64,000 nt of DNA from Mucilaginibacter sp. L3T2-6 (lineage in GTDB: Bacteria > Bacteroidota > Bacteroidia > Sphingobacteriales > Sphingobacteriaceae): assembly GCF_030519355.1 (NCBI RefSeq), contig NZ_JAUMKC010000010.1:62001-126000 (forward strand). Reading direction: 5' to 3'. Each line of letters begins with the position of its first letter. The first letter of the stretch is position 1. Shown in pieces: positions 44,278 to 52,728 of the stretch. Below the pieces are notes generated by a model. It did no database searches. It saw only the letters and a list, made by a program, of their open reading frames with translations, and had not been told where the DNA came from. A program made the translations under genes and the position numbers.

Positions 44278-45110
44278 ATCCAGCCCAATTTATGTTTTAA
44301 TAAAGTATCAAAAAGGAGCAGTAACTTGCGCCCGTTGGACACCCTGAACCGTTTGGAGAACACCGCGCAAGCACGGGAGAGCTGAATTTTTTCAAACAAC
44401 TCGCGATAATACTGATAGGCCAGGTAAACGCCGCGCCTGGACGACCGTGGTAGCTCGCGTATTCCTTCCAGAGCGGCTTTAAAATCTTTTTCGATATCCT
44501 CTTCTATCCTTTTCTTGTCGCTTTCTGTAAAGTTTGCCAGGTCTATTTCCGGAAAGTAAGTCCGGTTCAGCTGCAGGTAATCAGCACCGATGTCTCTTAA
44601 AAAATTAATCTTCTGAAAGGCGGCCCCCAGGCGCATAGCCTTTGGCCGCAAAGCCTCATAACGGCTTTTATCGCCACCGGTAAAAACATACAAACACATC
44701 AAACCGACAACTTCGGCTGACCCCAGTATATATTCTTCGTATTTTTGCTGGTCATAATCCTGGTCGTCCAGGTCCATTTCCATACTACGCAGGAATTGAC
44801 TGATCAATTGATGGTCGATCTGATATTTCCTGACAGTCTCCTGAAAGGCATTTAGAATGGGATTCAGGCTGATGCCTTTATCAATGGCCTCAAAACAGTC
44901 CATCTTAAATTGCTCCAGCAATTGCCTTTTATTGTAATCGTGGAAACTATCTACTATTTCGTCCGCCAACCTTACAAATCCGTAAATAGCATAAATAGGA
45001 TCGTGCAATTCCTTATCCAGAAAACTGATCCCCAGCGAAAAGCTGGTACTGTAACGACGGGTTGTCAGTTTACTGCATTCTGCGGACAGGCGGTCGAATT
45101 TTTCTTTCAT
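44274..45110 (-). CDS. crtB: Phytoene synthase (squalene/phytoene synthase family)
   Basis: 278 residues. Both Asp-rich motifs are present: VRLADEIVDSFHDYN (DxxxD) and INFLRDIGADYLQLNRTYFP (second DxxxD). It condenses two GGPP to phytoene via prephytoene diphosphate, the committed carotenoid step. Its stop overlaps the hypothetical gene and its start lies 3 bp after crtI. A GGPP synthase gene is not in this window. Confidence 0.95.
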   Translation of the reverse strand: MKEKFDRLSAECSKLTTRRYSTSFSLGISFLDKELHDPIYAIYGFVRLADEIVDSFHDYNKRQLLEQFKMDCFEAIDKGISLNPILNAFQETVRKYQIDHQLISQFLRSMEMDLDDQDYDQQKYEEYILGSAEVVGLMCLYVFTGGDKSRYEALRPKAMRLGAAFQKINFLRDIGADYLQLNRTYFPEIDLANFTESDKKRIEEDIEKDFKAALEGIRELPRSSRRGVYLAYQYYRELFEKIQLSRACAVFSKRFRVSNGRKLLLLFDTLLKHKLGWI

Positions 45111-45113
45111 GCA

Positions 45114-46604
45114 CTAATTTTTCAGGTAGTTTAAAAGTTGAGCTGCCGCAACGTTGCCCGATATGATAGCCGGCGGAACACCGGGGCCCGGTACGGTTAA
45201 ATGGCCCGCAAAAAATAAATTACTGAGGTGTTTGTTTCGTATGGAAGGCTTCAATATCGCTGTTTGGCGCAGTGTATTGGCTAAACCATAGGCATTGCCT
45301 CCAAAAGAATTGTAGTCTGCTATAAAATCTGATACACAATAACTTCGCAGATAATCAATATCCCCCCTAAACGCTTCGCCGCAATAAGCTTCCAGTCTCG
45401 TCATAATTTTTTCAAAGTAGATCTCCCGTAATGCGTCACTGTCTCTCATACCCGTTGCAAGGGGCATCAGGATAAAGATATTTTCGTGACCCGCGGGCGC
45501 GATACTATCGTCGGTCTTTGATGGGCAACACACGTAGAATAAAGGTTTTGACGGCCACTGCGGGTTTTTATAGATTTCATCAGCATGTACTTCAATTGAT
45601 TCATCAAAAAACAGGTTGTGATGAATGAGGCGCTCAATCTTACGTTTTACACCTATATAAAAAATCAGAGCAGAAGGGGCCATAGTCCGGTTCTTCCAGT
45701 AACCCGGATCGTAATTGCGAAGCTGGGCTGGAAGTAATTGCTGGTCGATATGATGATAGTCAGCCGAGCCAATTACTCCATCAGTTTCGTAGTTTCCGCG
45801 TTCGGTAATCACTTTACTTATGAACTTATGATGGGTCTCGAAGCCTTTAACAGCTTCACTGGGATAGAACTTGGCGCCTGCTTTTTCTGCAACGGATTTC
45901 ATGGCCGCCGTAACTTTCCCGAATCCTCCCTGAGGATACCATGTCCCAAGGGCCAGTCCGGCATAATTCATCAGGCTGTAAAGTGCAGGCGTATCTTCAG
46001 CCACGGCGCCAAGAAATAACGCCGGAAACTCCATTAACGCCCTTAGCTGCGGATGCTTAAAATGAGCCTGAACATGCTTGCTGAGCGAAGTAAACACCTG
46101 TAGCCGGAAGATTCCGCGGATGAGTTCTGCATCAGCAAATTCCAGCAGAGACCTGCCCGGCTTATAGACGAGTCTATCAATACCGACCTGGTATTTATAA
46201 CCGGCCTCCCTTAAAAACAGGCGCAACTTCTCCGCAGACCCCGCCTCTAAACTTTCAAAAAGTTCTTCGATAGCTGCAAGATCTGACGGAATGACCATGA
46301 CATCCTCCTTTCCGAATATGATGGCGTATTGAGGATCTAATTTTGTGAGCCTGTAAAAATCAGTTGACTTGCATCCGAAGTCAGCAAAAAAACGTTCGAA
46401 GACGTCCGGCATCCAATACCAGCTGGGCCCCATGTCGAAAACATAGCCATCGTCGGTATGGATTTGCCGGGCGCGGCCGCCAATTTCAGCATTTTTCTCA
46501 AAGACGCTCACGTTGTGTCCTGATTTGGCCAGATACGCCGCCGCACTCAAACCGGAAAACCCCGCGCCAATTACCGTTATATTTTTTTGCTCTTGCCGCG
46601 TCAT
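45114..46604 (-). CDS. crtI: Phytoene desaturase CrtI
   Basis: 496 residues from the ATG at 46604, which overlaps the carH stop as ATGA; the frame upstream to 46652 lies within carH. The FAD-binding motif GAGFSGLSAAAYLAKSGH with VFEKNAEIGGRAR opens it, and the C-terminal LFFAGHLTVPGPGVPPAIIS is the CrtI-type ending. It adds four double bonds to phytoene to give lycopene. The family is shared with CrtN and CrtD, but adjacency to crtB, crtY and crtZ fixes the role. Confidence 0.96.
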   Translation of the reverse strand: MTRQEQKNITVIGAGFSGLSAAAYLAKSGHNVSVFEKNAEIGGRARQIHTDDGYVFDMGPSWYWMPDVFERFFADFGCKSTDFYRLTKLDPQYAIIFGKEDVMVIPSDLAAIEELFESLEAGSAEKLRLFLREAGYKYQVGIDRLVYKPGRSLLEFADAELIRGIFRLQVFTSLSKHVQAHFKHPQLRALMEFPALFLGAVAEDTPALYSLMNYAGLALGTWYPQGGFGKVTAAMKSVAEKAGAKFYPSEAVKGFETHHKFISKVITERGNYETDGVIGSADYHHIDQQLLPAQLRNYDPGYWKNRTMAPSALIFYIGVKRKIERLIHHNLFFDESIEVHADEIYKNPQWPSKPLFYVCCPSKTDDSIAPAGHENIFILMPLATGMRDSDALREIYFEKIMTRLEAYCGEAFRGDIDYLRSYCVSDFIADYNSFGGNAYGLANTLRQTAILKPSIRNKHLSNLFFAGHLTVPGPGVPPAIISGNVAAAQLLNYLKN

Positions 46605-47494
46605 AACGATTCCCCGATTAGTTTTTCGAAATCTGGCAGGCTTTCCAGCCAATGTATATTTTCAGCACATTTTACACTGCTGAGGACTTTTCTATTACCG
46701 GAGAAATAAATTATATGGTCAGGGAATGAGGCTGTTAGCCGGTTAAGGTATAACTGCGCGTCATCAACCGGTCTTAACCGTGTCATAAAAAACATCAGGT
46801 TTTGCGGCCCGGTCGCGGCCACGGTGTTATCCACTGCAGATAAGGGCACTTTAGGGCCGAGGTAGGTAACCTGATGACCCGCCGACCGTAACAGGTAATT
46901 CGCTAACAGAAGCCCAATATCGTGATCTTCGTCTTCCGGTAAAAACAAAAGCCATTTCGATTTAGCTGTTGATTCTTTACTCTGGATACTATCAATTGCT
47001 ACAAATAGCTTTTGTCTGATGATCGACGACAGGAAATGCTCCTGTGCGGGGCAAAGCTTTTCAGTTAGCCACATTAAGCCCACTCTTACCAGCATCGGGT
47101 AGATCACATGCTTGTAGGTATCAGTAACGCCGCTCTGTTCAAAAGATTTTGTGATAAGTTGATTGACGCCATTTTCATTGAAAACAAGTGCGTTACTGAT
47201 GATCTGGGAAATGAAATAACTATACCTGTTCTCGGTTGGCAAGGTACTGCTTACTTCTTCGCGCAGAAGCTTACCCATATCTTCGGCACTCAAACTACAG
47301 GCTTTGGAGATCTTATGACCAGCATGATAAAGCCCTGCAATGCTTAGCAACCGCTTTAACTGATCATCATCGTAAAATCTGACATTTCCTGATGTCCTTG
47401 ACGGCGTAAGTGCACCATAACGCCGCTCCCAGATGCGGATGTTATGTACAGACACGCCGGAAAGCTGCTCCAGGTCAGATATAGAGTAATTCAT
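46601..47494 (-). CDS. carH: AdoCbl-dependent MerR-family photoreceptor regulator (CarH/LitR type)
   Basis: 297 residues. The MerR helix-turn-helix at about 3-70 has VHNIRIWERRYGALTPSRT. A helical B12-cap domain (about 90-170) carries the CarH motif W142-x9-E152-H153 (WLTEKLCPAQEH), and the cobalamin-binding Rossmann domain (about 178-297) has E189-x-H191-x-x-G194 (EDHDIG), the base-off His. In Thermus CarH the residue after Trp is His132, which forms the light product; here it is Leu143. It is the first gene of a twelve-gene polycistron. In the dark CarH-type proteins repress carotenoid genes and light releases them. A 9-bp inverted repeat starts next to its own ATG, pointing to autoregulation. 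Confidence 0.93.
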   Translation of the reverse strand: MNYSISDLEQLSGVSVHNIRIWERRYGALTPSRTSGNVRFYDDDQLKRLLSIAGLYHAGHKISKACSLSAEDMGKLLREEVSSTLPTENRYSYFISQIISNALVFNENGVNQLITKSFEQSGVTDTYKHVIYPMLVRVGLMWLTEKLCPAQEHFLSSIIRQKLFVAIDSIQSKESTAKSKWLLFLPEDEDHDIGLLLANYLLRSAGHQVTYLGPKVPLSAVDNTVAATGPQNLMFFMTRLRPVDDAQLYLNRLTASFPDHIIYFSGNRKVLSSVKCAENIHWLESLPDFEKLIGESL

Positions 47495-47529
47495 TTTGTC
47501 TAAGTTTTAATTCAACAAAATTAGACAAA
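47495..47529. promoter_or_regulatory. carH promoter and candidate operator
   Basis: TTTGTCTAA (47495-47503) and TTAGACAAA (47521-47529) are perfect inverse 9-mers with centres 26 bp apart. Between them, on the minus strand, lies TAATTTTG (47523-47516), a perfect match to the Bacteroidota -7 box TAnnTTTG, which shares three bases with the upstream half-site. No good -33 TTTG is seen. The first half-site ends directly before the carH ATG. A repressor bound here would block the whole polycistron. Confidence 0.65.
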
Positions 47530-47554
47530 TAATTCGTTTTTTTAAATTTTGTTT

Positions 47555-48322
47555 TTAAAACTTCTCCTCTATCCCCAGCCCAAACAACGCAAAATCATAT
47601 TTCACAGGGTCATTCGGATCAAATTCACGCAGGCGTTCGGTTAGTTCAACAGCAGTTTGCCAGTCGGTTTGTTTGCGGGTGATGAGTTTCAGCTTACGCG
47701 CAACCCGGTCGACGTGCAGGTCGCAGGGCATAATTAGTTCAGACGGACTGATCTTATTCCAGATACCAAAATCCACACCACAATCGTCCTTGCGTACCAT
47801 CCAGCGTAAAAACATATTCAGCCGTTTGCAGGTTGATTTTTGCGAAGGCGATGAGATATGTTTTTTGGTGCGATGTGGGTAGTCAGGCAGAGAGAAGAAA
47901 TAGTCCCGAAAGCCCCCTAATCCCCTAAAGGGGGAATAGCCGCCATTAGCGGGAATAAAAGCATCTTCCAGTGTATTGTGGCGCTGATAATGATACCTGA
48001 AAAACGCAATAAAATACAACGTATCGATATCGTTGAAAGTGCGATGCTTGAATTTCAGCAATTTTTTAAGATCGGGCTCCTCGTGATTCATGATGAAATC
48101 ATAAGGAGCGCCATCCATCAGGCTGATCAATTCTTTACACTTATTAATAATGGTAACACGTTGTCCCCAGGCCAGTACAGCCGCCCAAAAGCCCATGATT
48201 TCGATATCCTGCTTTTTGGTAAACAGGTGCGGAATGGAAATAGGGTCGTTCTTAATAAAATCAGGGCGGTTGTATTGGGTTGCCTTACTGTCAAGAAAGG
48301 CTTTAATATCTTGTATTTCCAT
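47555..48322 (-). CDS. TIGR02757 family protein (DUF2400)
   Basis: 255 residues from the ATG at 48322 (MEIQDIKAFLDSKATQYNRPDF); earlier codons look like non-coding. The family hallmarks are NDPISIPHLFTKKQDIEIMGFWAAVLAWGQR, FNDIDTLYFIAFFRYHY, and DLHVDRVARKLKLITRKQTDW, a HhH-GPD-like fold reminiscent of DNA glycosylases without known activity. An unusual palindromic repeat at 47911-47936 is inserted in frame and encodes SPFRGLGGF. The gene is convergent in part with the carH promoter region but on the same strand; it ends 26 bp before that region. Confidence 0.93.
   Translation of the reverse strand: MEIQDIKAFLDSKATQYNRPDFIKNDPISIPHLFTKKQDIEIMGFWAAVLAWGQRVTIINKCKELISLMDGAPYDFIMNHEEPDLKKLLKFKHRTFNDIDTLYFIAFFRYHYQRHNTLEDAFIPANGGYSPFRGLGGFRDYFFSLPDYPHRTKKHISSPSQKSTCKRLNMFLRWMVRKDDCGVDFGIWNKISPSELIMPCDLHVDRVARKLKLITRKQTDWQTAVELTERLREFDPNDPVKYDFALFGLGIEEKF
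47911..47936. repeat. Palindromic GGGGA/TCCCC repeat inside a coding sequence
   Basis: AGCCCCCTAATCCCCTAAAG then GGGGAA: the outer CCCCCT/AGGGGG arms (47913-47918, 47929-47934) enclose TAATCCCCTAA-type sequence. This word family is widespread between genes in Bacteroidota; here it is read through in frame in the TIGR02757 gene. Confidence 0.6.
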
Positions 48323-48395
48323 ATCAGCAGCCGTGGCAGCAAAGAGTAGCAGTTGAACAATCAATAACTGCTACCGCCACTACTTACTGCAACTT

Positions 48396-49535
48396 TTAAT
48401 TTAAAGCCTGTTTCAAATCCTCCAGCAAATCGTCCGCATCCTCCACCCCTACGCTTAATCGCAGCAGGTTGTCCACTACACCTGCTTTGTCGCGTTCAGC
48501 CTTCGGTATCGAGCCGTGTGTCATGCTTACCGGGTGATTAATCAGCGACTCCACTCCTCCTAACGATTCTGCTAACGCAAATACTTTAAAGTTTGAAGCT
48601 ATACGGAAGGTCTCCTGCAAATCAGCATCTTTTAAAACGATAGAGATCATGCCGCCGAAGTCGCGCATTTGTTTTTTGGCAATGGCATGGTTAGGATGAT
48701 CTTCAAAACCCGGCCAGTATATTTTCTCCACTCTTGGGTGTGTTTTCAGGAATTCGGCAACTTTGCGGCCGTTTTCGCAATGCGCTTTCATACGCAGGTG
48801 AAGCGTTTTTATACCGCGCAGTACCAGGAAGCTATCCATAGGCCCCGGTGTAGCACCGCAGGCGTTGTAGATAAACCATAAGCGCTTATAAAGGTCTTCA
48901 TCGTTCATCATCAGTGCTCCCATTACCACATCACTATGGCCACCAATGTATTTGGTAACCGAATGCATTACAATATCAGCACCCATATCTATCGGATTCT
49001 GCAGATATGGCGAAGCAAAGGTATTGTCGACCACAAACAGCGCTTTGATATCCTTAGCAATCTTACCAATCGCCTCTATATCAACTACCTGCATAGTCGG
49101 ATTGGTCGGCGTTTCTATCCAGATTAATTTGGTATTGGCATTTGAGTATTCGCGCACTATTTCCGGATTAGATAAATCCAGGAAATGAAACTTGATTCCA
49201 TAATTGCTGAATATCTTTGTAAAAATGCGATATGAGCCGCCGTATAAATCGTTGCCCGTAATTACTTCATCACCGGGCTTTAGCAGCTTCATCACAGCGT
49301 CAGTTGCGCCCATTCCGCTGCTAAATGCTAAACCGAATTGTGCATTCTCCAAAGCTGCCAGGCAATTCTCCAGAGCCTTACGGGTAGGATTTGTGCCACG
49401 CGAGTACTCATACCCTTTATTAGCCCCCGGCGATTTTTGCCAGTAGGTAGATGTCTGGTATATCGGCGTCATCACTGCGCCGGTTGTTGGGTCAGGTTCC
49501 TGACCTGCGTGGATAGCCTTAGTTGCAAATTTCAT
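48396..49535 (-). CDS. PLP-dependent trans-sulfuration enzyme (cystathionine gamma-synthase/lyase type)
   Basis: 379 residues. The Cys/Met-metabolism PLP fold has the active-site lysine in [16 protein letters not shown], with [27 protein letters not shown] and [15 protein letters not shown] as family signatures. It is either cystathionine gamma-synthase (methionine synthesis) or cystathionine gamma-lyase; the sequence alone does not separate them, and the neighbours do not help. It is a single gene; its upstream region carries a GTTCATAG repeat and a REP-like element. Confidence 0.93.
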   Translation of the reverse strand: MKFATKAIHAGQEPDPTTGAVMTPIYQTSTYWQKSPGANKGYEYSRGTNPTRKALENCLAALENAQFGLAFSSGMGATDAVMKLLKPGDEVITGNDLYGGSYRIFTKIFSNYGIKFHFLDLSNPEIVREYSNANTKLIWIETPTNPTMQVVDIEAIGKIAKDIKALFVVDNTFASPYLQNPIDMGADIVMHSVTKYIGGHSDVVMGALMMNDEDLYKRLWFIYNACGATPGPMDSFLVLRGIKTLHLRMKAHCENGRKVAEFLKTHPRVEKIYWPGFEDHPNHAIAKKQMRDFGGMISIVLKDADLQETFRIASNFKVFALAESLGGVESLINHPVSMTHGSIPKAERDKAGVVDNLLRLSVGVEDADDLLEDLKQALN

Positions 49536-49536
49536 A

Positions 49537-49569
49537 TTGGTTCATAGTTAATGGTTCATAGATCATAGT
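49537..49569. repeat. GTTCATAG-type tandem repeat
   Basis: TTGGTTCATAGTTAATGGTTCATAGATCATAG contains two GGTTCATAG words 15 bp apart and matches the arms of the inverted repeat at 25521-25600. It lies directly in front of the trans-sulfuration gene start. Confidence 0.55.
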
Positions 49570-49633
49570 AGAAAAATTACATCGAAGTATTCATTTCAAT
49601 ATCTGATCGCGCCTGTAGATTCTCTCAAACTTT

Positions 49634-49723
49634 GTCATTGCGAGGAACGAAGCAACCTCGTCATCATGCATAACAGACAAAACATAGTGAAGAGGTTGCC
49701 GCGCTCGTTCCTCGCCCGCAATA
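49634..49723. repeat. REP-like palindromic element (GTCATTGCGAGGAACGAAGC family)
   Basis: The left arm (49634-49659) is GTCATTGCGAGGAACGAAGCAACCTC; the right arm (49692-49722) is its imperfect inverse, GAGGTTGC...GTTCCTCGCCCGCAAT. The spacer is 32 bp. It is a dispersed repeat commonly seen between genes in Sphingobacteria; a half copy sits at 58352-58376. It lies just beyond the proS stop (49734). Confidence 0.8.
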
Positions 49724-49733
49724 ATAAAATCGG

Positions 49734-51206
49734 TCAATATGCTCTTGCAAACAATACCCTCTGGGTACTTGGCTTCCCAGTCAAAATACACTTCCCCTCC
49801 TCCTGTTTATTATTCAACGGGATACAACGTATCGTCGCCTTCGTCTCGTCTTTTATCCGTTGCTCTGTTTCAGGGGTACCGTCCCAATGCGCTGAAAGGA
49901 AACCTGGTTTTTCATCCAGCAAACGTTTAAACTCATCATAGTCGTCAACCTCAGTCGTATTTTCAGCGCGGAAGTTTAACGCTTTTTGGAAAATGTTCTG
50001 CTGTATATCCTCCAGCAAACCTCCTATTTGCGAAGCTAAACCATCCTGGTTAACAGTCTCTTTAGTCTTGGTGTCGCGGCGGGCCAGCTCAACCGTACCA
50101 TTCTGCATATCACGGCTGCCAATGGCTACGCGCAGGGGCACACCCTTCAGCTCATACTCGGCAAACTTTGCCCCCGGGCGATGCGTATCCCGGTTATCAA
50201 ATTTAACCCTTATGCCTTTCGCTTTCAGTTCTTTTGAAAGTTCGGCAACATACGCGGAAATATTGTCCAGTTCTTCCTGGTGCTTATAAATAGGCACAAC
50301 GACCACTTGCGTAGGGGCCAGCTTTGGGGGCAATACCAAACCAGCGTCATCGCTGTGTGCCATTATCAGCGCGCCTATTAAACGGGTTGATACACCCCAG
50401 GAGGTAGCCCAAACGTAATCCAGTTTATTTTCTTTATTCGTAAATTTTACATCGAACGCTTTTGCGAAATTCTGTCCTAAAAAGTGCGAAGTGCCTGCCT
50501 GCAAAGCTTTGCCGTCCTGCATCAATGCCTCAATGCAATAGGTATCCAGCGCTCCGGCAAAACGCTCGTTAGGAGTTTTGCGCCCACGAACTACCGGCAA
50601 TGCCAGCCAGTTTTCTACAAAGTCGGCGTACACATTAAGCATTTGTTCGGTTTCGGCAATAGCCTCTTCCGCTGTAGCATGGGCGGTATGGCCTTCCTGC
50701 CATAAAAACTCCGAAGTACGCAGAAACATGCGGGTACGCATTTCCCAACGCACCACGTTCGCCCATTGGTTAACCAGTATAGGCAGGTCGCGGTAACTCT
50801 GTATCCAACCTTTGTAGGTGTTCCAGATGATGGTTTCAGATGTCGGGCGCAAAATCAGTTCTTCTTCCAGTTTGGCATCCTCATCCACAATTATGTTGCC
50901 TGTACCATCATTTTTCAAGCGATAATGTGTTACCACTGCACATTCCTTGGCAAAACCATCAACGTGGCTCGCTTCTTTCGAGAAAAAAGATTTCGGTATC
51001 ATCATGGGAAAATAGGCATTTACGTGCCCGGTTTCCTTAAACATGCCGTCGAGTACAGACTGCATTTTTTCCCATATAGAATAACCGTAAGGTTTGATGA
51101 TCATACAACCTTTAACCGGCGAGTATTCGGCCATATCCGCTTTAATAACCAGGTCGTTATACCATTGCGAGTAATCTTCTTCCTTACTTACAACCCCTTT
51201 GCTCAT
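49734..51206 (-). CDS. proS: Prolyl-tRNA synthetase (archaeal/eukaryote-like ProRS)
   Basis: 490 residues. Class II motifs are clear: [43 protein letters not shown] and, in motif 3, [18 protein letters not shown]. It is the shorter type without an editing insertion, with a C-terminal zinc-binding-like domain ([21 protein letters not shown]) and the terminal Tyr (ARAY) typical of eukaryote-like ProRS. It charges tRNA-Pro. It is monocistronic. A REP-like element follows its stop within 12 bp. Confidence 0.97.
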   Translation of the reverse strand: MSKGVVSKEEDYSQWYNDLVIKADMAEYSPVKGCMIIKPYGYSIWEKMQSVLDGMFKETGHVNAYFPMMIPKSFFSKEASHVDGFAKECAVVTHYRLKNDGTGNIIVDEDAKLEEELILRPTSETIIWNTYKGWIQSYRDLPILVNQWANVVRWEMRTRMFLRTSEFLWQEGHTAHATAEEAIAETEQMLNVYADFVENWLALPVVRGRKTPNERFAGALDTYCIEALMQDGKALQAGTSHFLGQNFAKAFDVKFTNKENKLDYVWATSWGVSTRLIGALIMAHSDDAGLVLPPKLAPTQVVVVPIYKHQEELDNISAYVAELSKELKAKGIRVKFDNRDTHRPGAKFAEYELKGVPLRVAIGSRDMQNGTVELARRDTKTKETVNQDGLASQIGGLLEDIQQNIFQKALNFRAENTTEVDDYDEFKRLLDEKPGFLSAHWDGTPETEQRIKDETKATIRCIPLNNKQEEGKCILTGKPSTQRVLFARAY

Positions 51207-51304
51207 ATTAATTTATTTTGATTAGATGTCTATATTTTATAAAGAGGCCAAATTTAAACTAAGATTTGCAGGATTAGAGGATTTTAAGATTAAAATTTAA
51301 AAAA

Positions 51305-51337
51305 AGAAAAAGCCCGTCTCGCGACCAGGCTTTTTCT
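51305..51337. terminator. Terminator hairpin before dps
   Basis: AGAAAAAGCC (51305-51314) pairs perfectly with GGCTTTTTCT (51328-51337), 13-nt loop. A-rich and T-rich flanks allow action on the minus strand, where it lies about 40 bp beyond the dps stop. Confidence 0.7.
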
Positions 51338-51374
51338 AAAATTCCGAAATTTAAAATCCGAATTCCGAGATCAA

Positions 51375-51854
51375 TTAGTCTTCGTTAATAAATGACCTTA
51401 GCATCCAGGTATTCTTTTCCTTAAACTGCATAAAGCGGTTTATCATGTCGTTGGTGCCATCATCGCCTGCGTCAGCGGTAATTTCTAAAAGATCACGCTC
51501 CATTTTAATTAAAGTAGCCATGTCTTCAACGATAGCTTTTACCATGGCGGTATCTTTCAGGCCGATAGTATTTATTTCTTCGATGGCCGATTGTTTAATA
51601 TAATCGGCAAAAGTGCTGTAAGGCGCCTTACCAAGCGTTAATATCCTTTCGGCCAATTCATCAATGGTGGTAAGGGCTGCTGTATAAAGCTCCTCAAATT
51701 TAAGATGGAGCGTAAAAAAGTTATTTCCTTTTACATTCCAGTGGCAGCCGCGAACTTTTTGATAGTGGATGTGATAATTGGCCAGCAATTCGTTCAGATG
51801 GTCAACAACAGGTTTTTCTTTCTTTTCGTCGAGGCTTATTTTTTCTGCTTTCAT
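51375..51854 (-). CDS. dps: Dps/ferritin-like DNA-protection protein
   Basis: 159 residues. The Dps signature is YHIHYQKVRGCHWNVKGNNFFTLHLKFEELYTAAL, holding the His, Asp/Glu ferroxidase ligands shared between subunits. The C-terminal helices DLLEITADAGDDGTNDMINRF are typical. It forms a 12-mer that stores iron and protects DNA from peroxide. It is monocistronic, with a terminator about 40 bp after the stop, and divergent from the DUF4905-like gene. Confidence 0.95.
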   Translation of the reverse strand: MKAEKISLDEKKEKPVVDHLNELLANYHIHYQKVRGCHWNVKGNNFFTLHLKFEELYTAALTTIDELAERILTLGKAPYSTFADYIKQSAIEEINTIGLKDTAMVKAIVEDMATLIKMERDLLEITADAGDDGTNDMINRFMQFKEKNTWMLRSFINED

Positions 51855-51948
51855 AGTTTTTGTGTGTTATGATTATTATAAAGGATTGGGTAATTGTGTT
51901 TTCAAAGATAGCTAAAACGGGTATTTATCCGGATATTTGCAGGCAATT

Positions 51949-52707
51949 ATGACACTCTCGCCACACATCAGCCAGCAATTCCCGAGCCCTGTGTGGCGTA
52001 TGGAGATCGATGGGCTCAATGACATACTTTTTGCTGAGATCAGGAATAATGAAGATAAGTCAGTCTCCTTTAGTGCCGTAGGTTTAAAAACAGGTGAAAT
52101 TTATTTTGATGACCTGACTACTCCTGAACGCTGGCTTACAGGTATAGAAGCAGCCTGGGATGGTGTGCTGCTTATCCACTATTATCAGTCAGAAAGCGGC
52201 CCGGCTCATAAAGGTTTAATGGCGGTGAATGCGCTTAACGGTGAAACGCTGTGGACTAATTTTTCGTACAGTTTCGACCACCTAACGGCGAAGGGCCCGG
52301 TTGTTTACGACAGCCGGATTCAACCGCGGAAGTTATTTCTGGCCGACATTAAAACGGGCGCCGCCACACGTATTTACGAACCATACATCGAATCTGAACC
52401 TCAAAATCACCTACAGATCCCCCGGCAGGTACTTGCTGATGATATCCCATCAGACTTGTCAATACCTCACCCTTACGCAAATTGGGTACATTATCTTGAA
52501 TACAATAATTTTAGAATTGTATCTTTGCACGCGCTAAAGGCGGGTACGCTTGTGCAAACACTATTTGTATTTGACGGAGACTGCCTGGTATATGAAGATT
52601 TATTGAATACCGCTATACAAAAAATCCAGCCGGAGGCGTTTATATTGCATAAAAACTGTTTAATTTACATAAAAAATAAAACTGAACTAAAAGTTTTATC
52701 CCTATAA
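51949..52707 (+). CDS. DUF4905-like protein (beta-propeller-like)
   Basis: 252 residues from the ATG at 51949; a TTG at 51937 is the only earlier start in frame. Alternating strands with repeated W and GLKTG-type turns (SAVGLKTGEIYFDDLT, MAVNALNGETLWTNF, FLADIKTGAATRIYEP) suggest a WD/PQQ-like propeller. I recall this as the Bacteroidota DUF4905 family, which is uncharacterised. There is no signal peptide. It precedes a LysM/DPBB gene by 21 bp and udk after that, so the three may form an operon. Confidence 0.75.
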   Translation: MTLSPHISQQFPSPVWRMEIDGLNDILFAEIRNNEDKSVSFSAVGLKTGEIYFDDLTTPERWLTGIEAAWDGVLLIHYYQSESGPAHKGLMAVNALNGETLWTNFSYSFDHLTAKGPVVYDSRIQPRKLFLADIKTGAATRIYEPYIESEPQNHLQIPRQVLADDIPSDLSIPHPYANWVHYLEYNNFRIVSLHALKAGTLVQTLFVFDGDCLVYEDLLNTAIQKIQPEAFILHKNCLIYIKNKTELKVLSL

Positions 52708-52728
52708 ATTATTGACCCATAGTTCATT

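Noticed and set aside
49591..49791. Minus-strand frame of 66 codons after proS
   Set aside because: It is the translation of the REP-like element and its flank, with no start context and overlap with the proS end.
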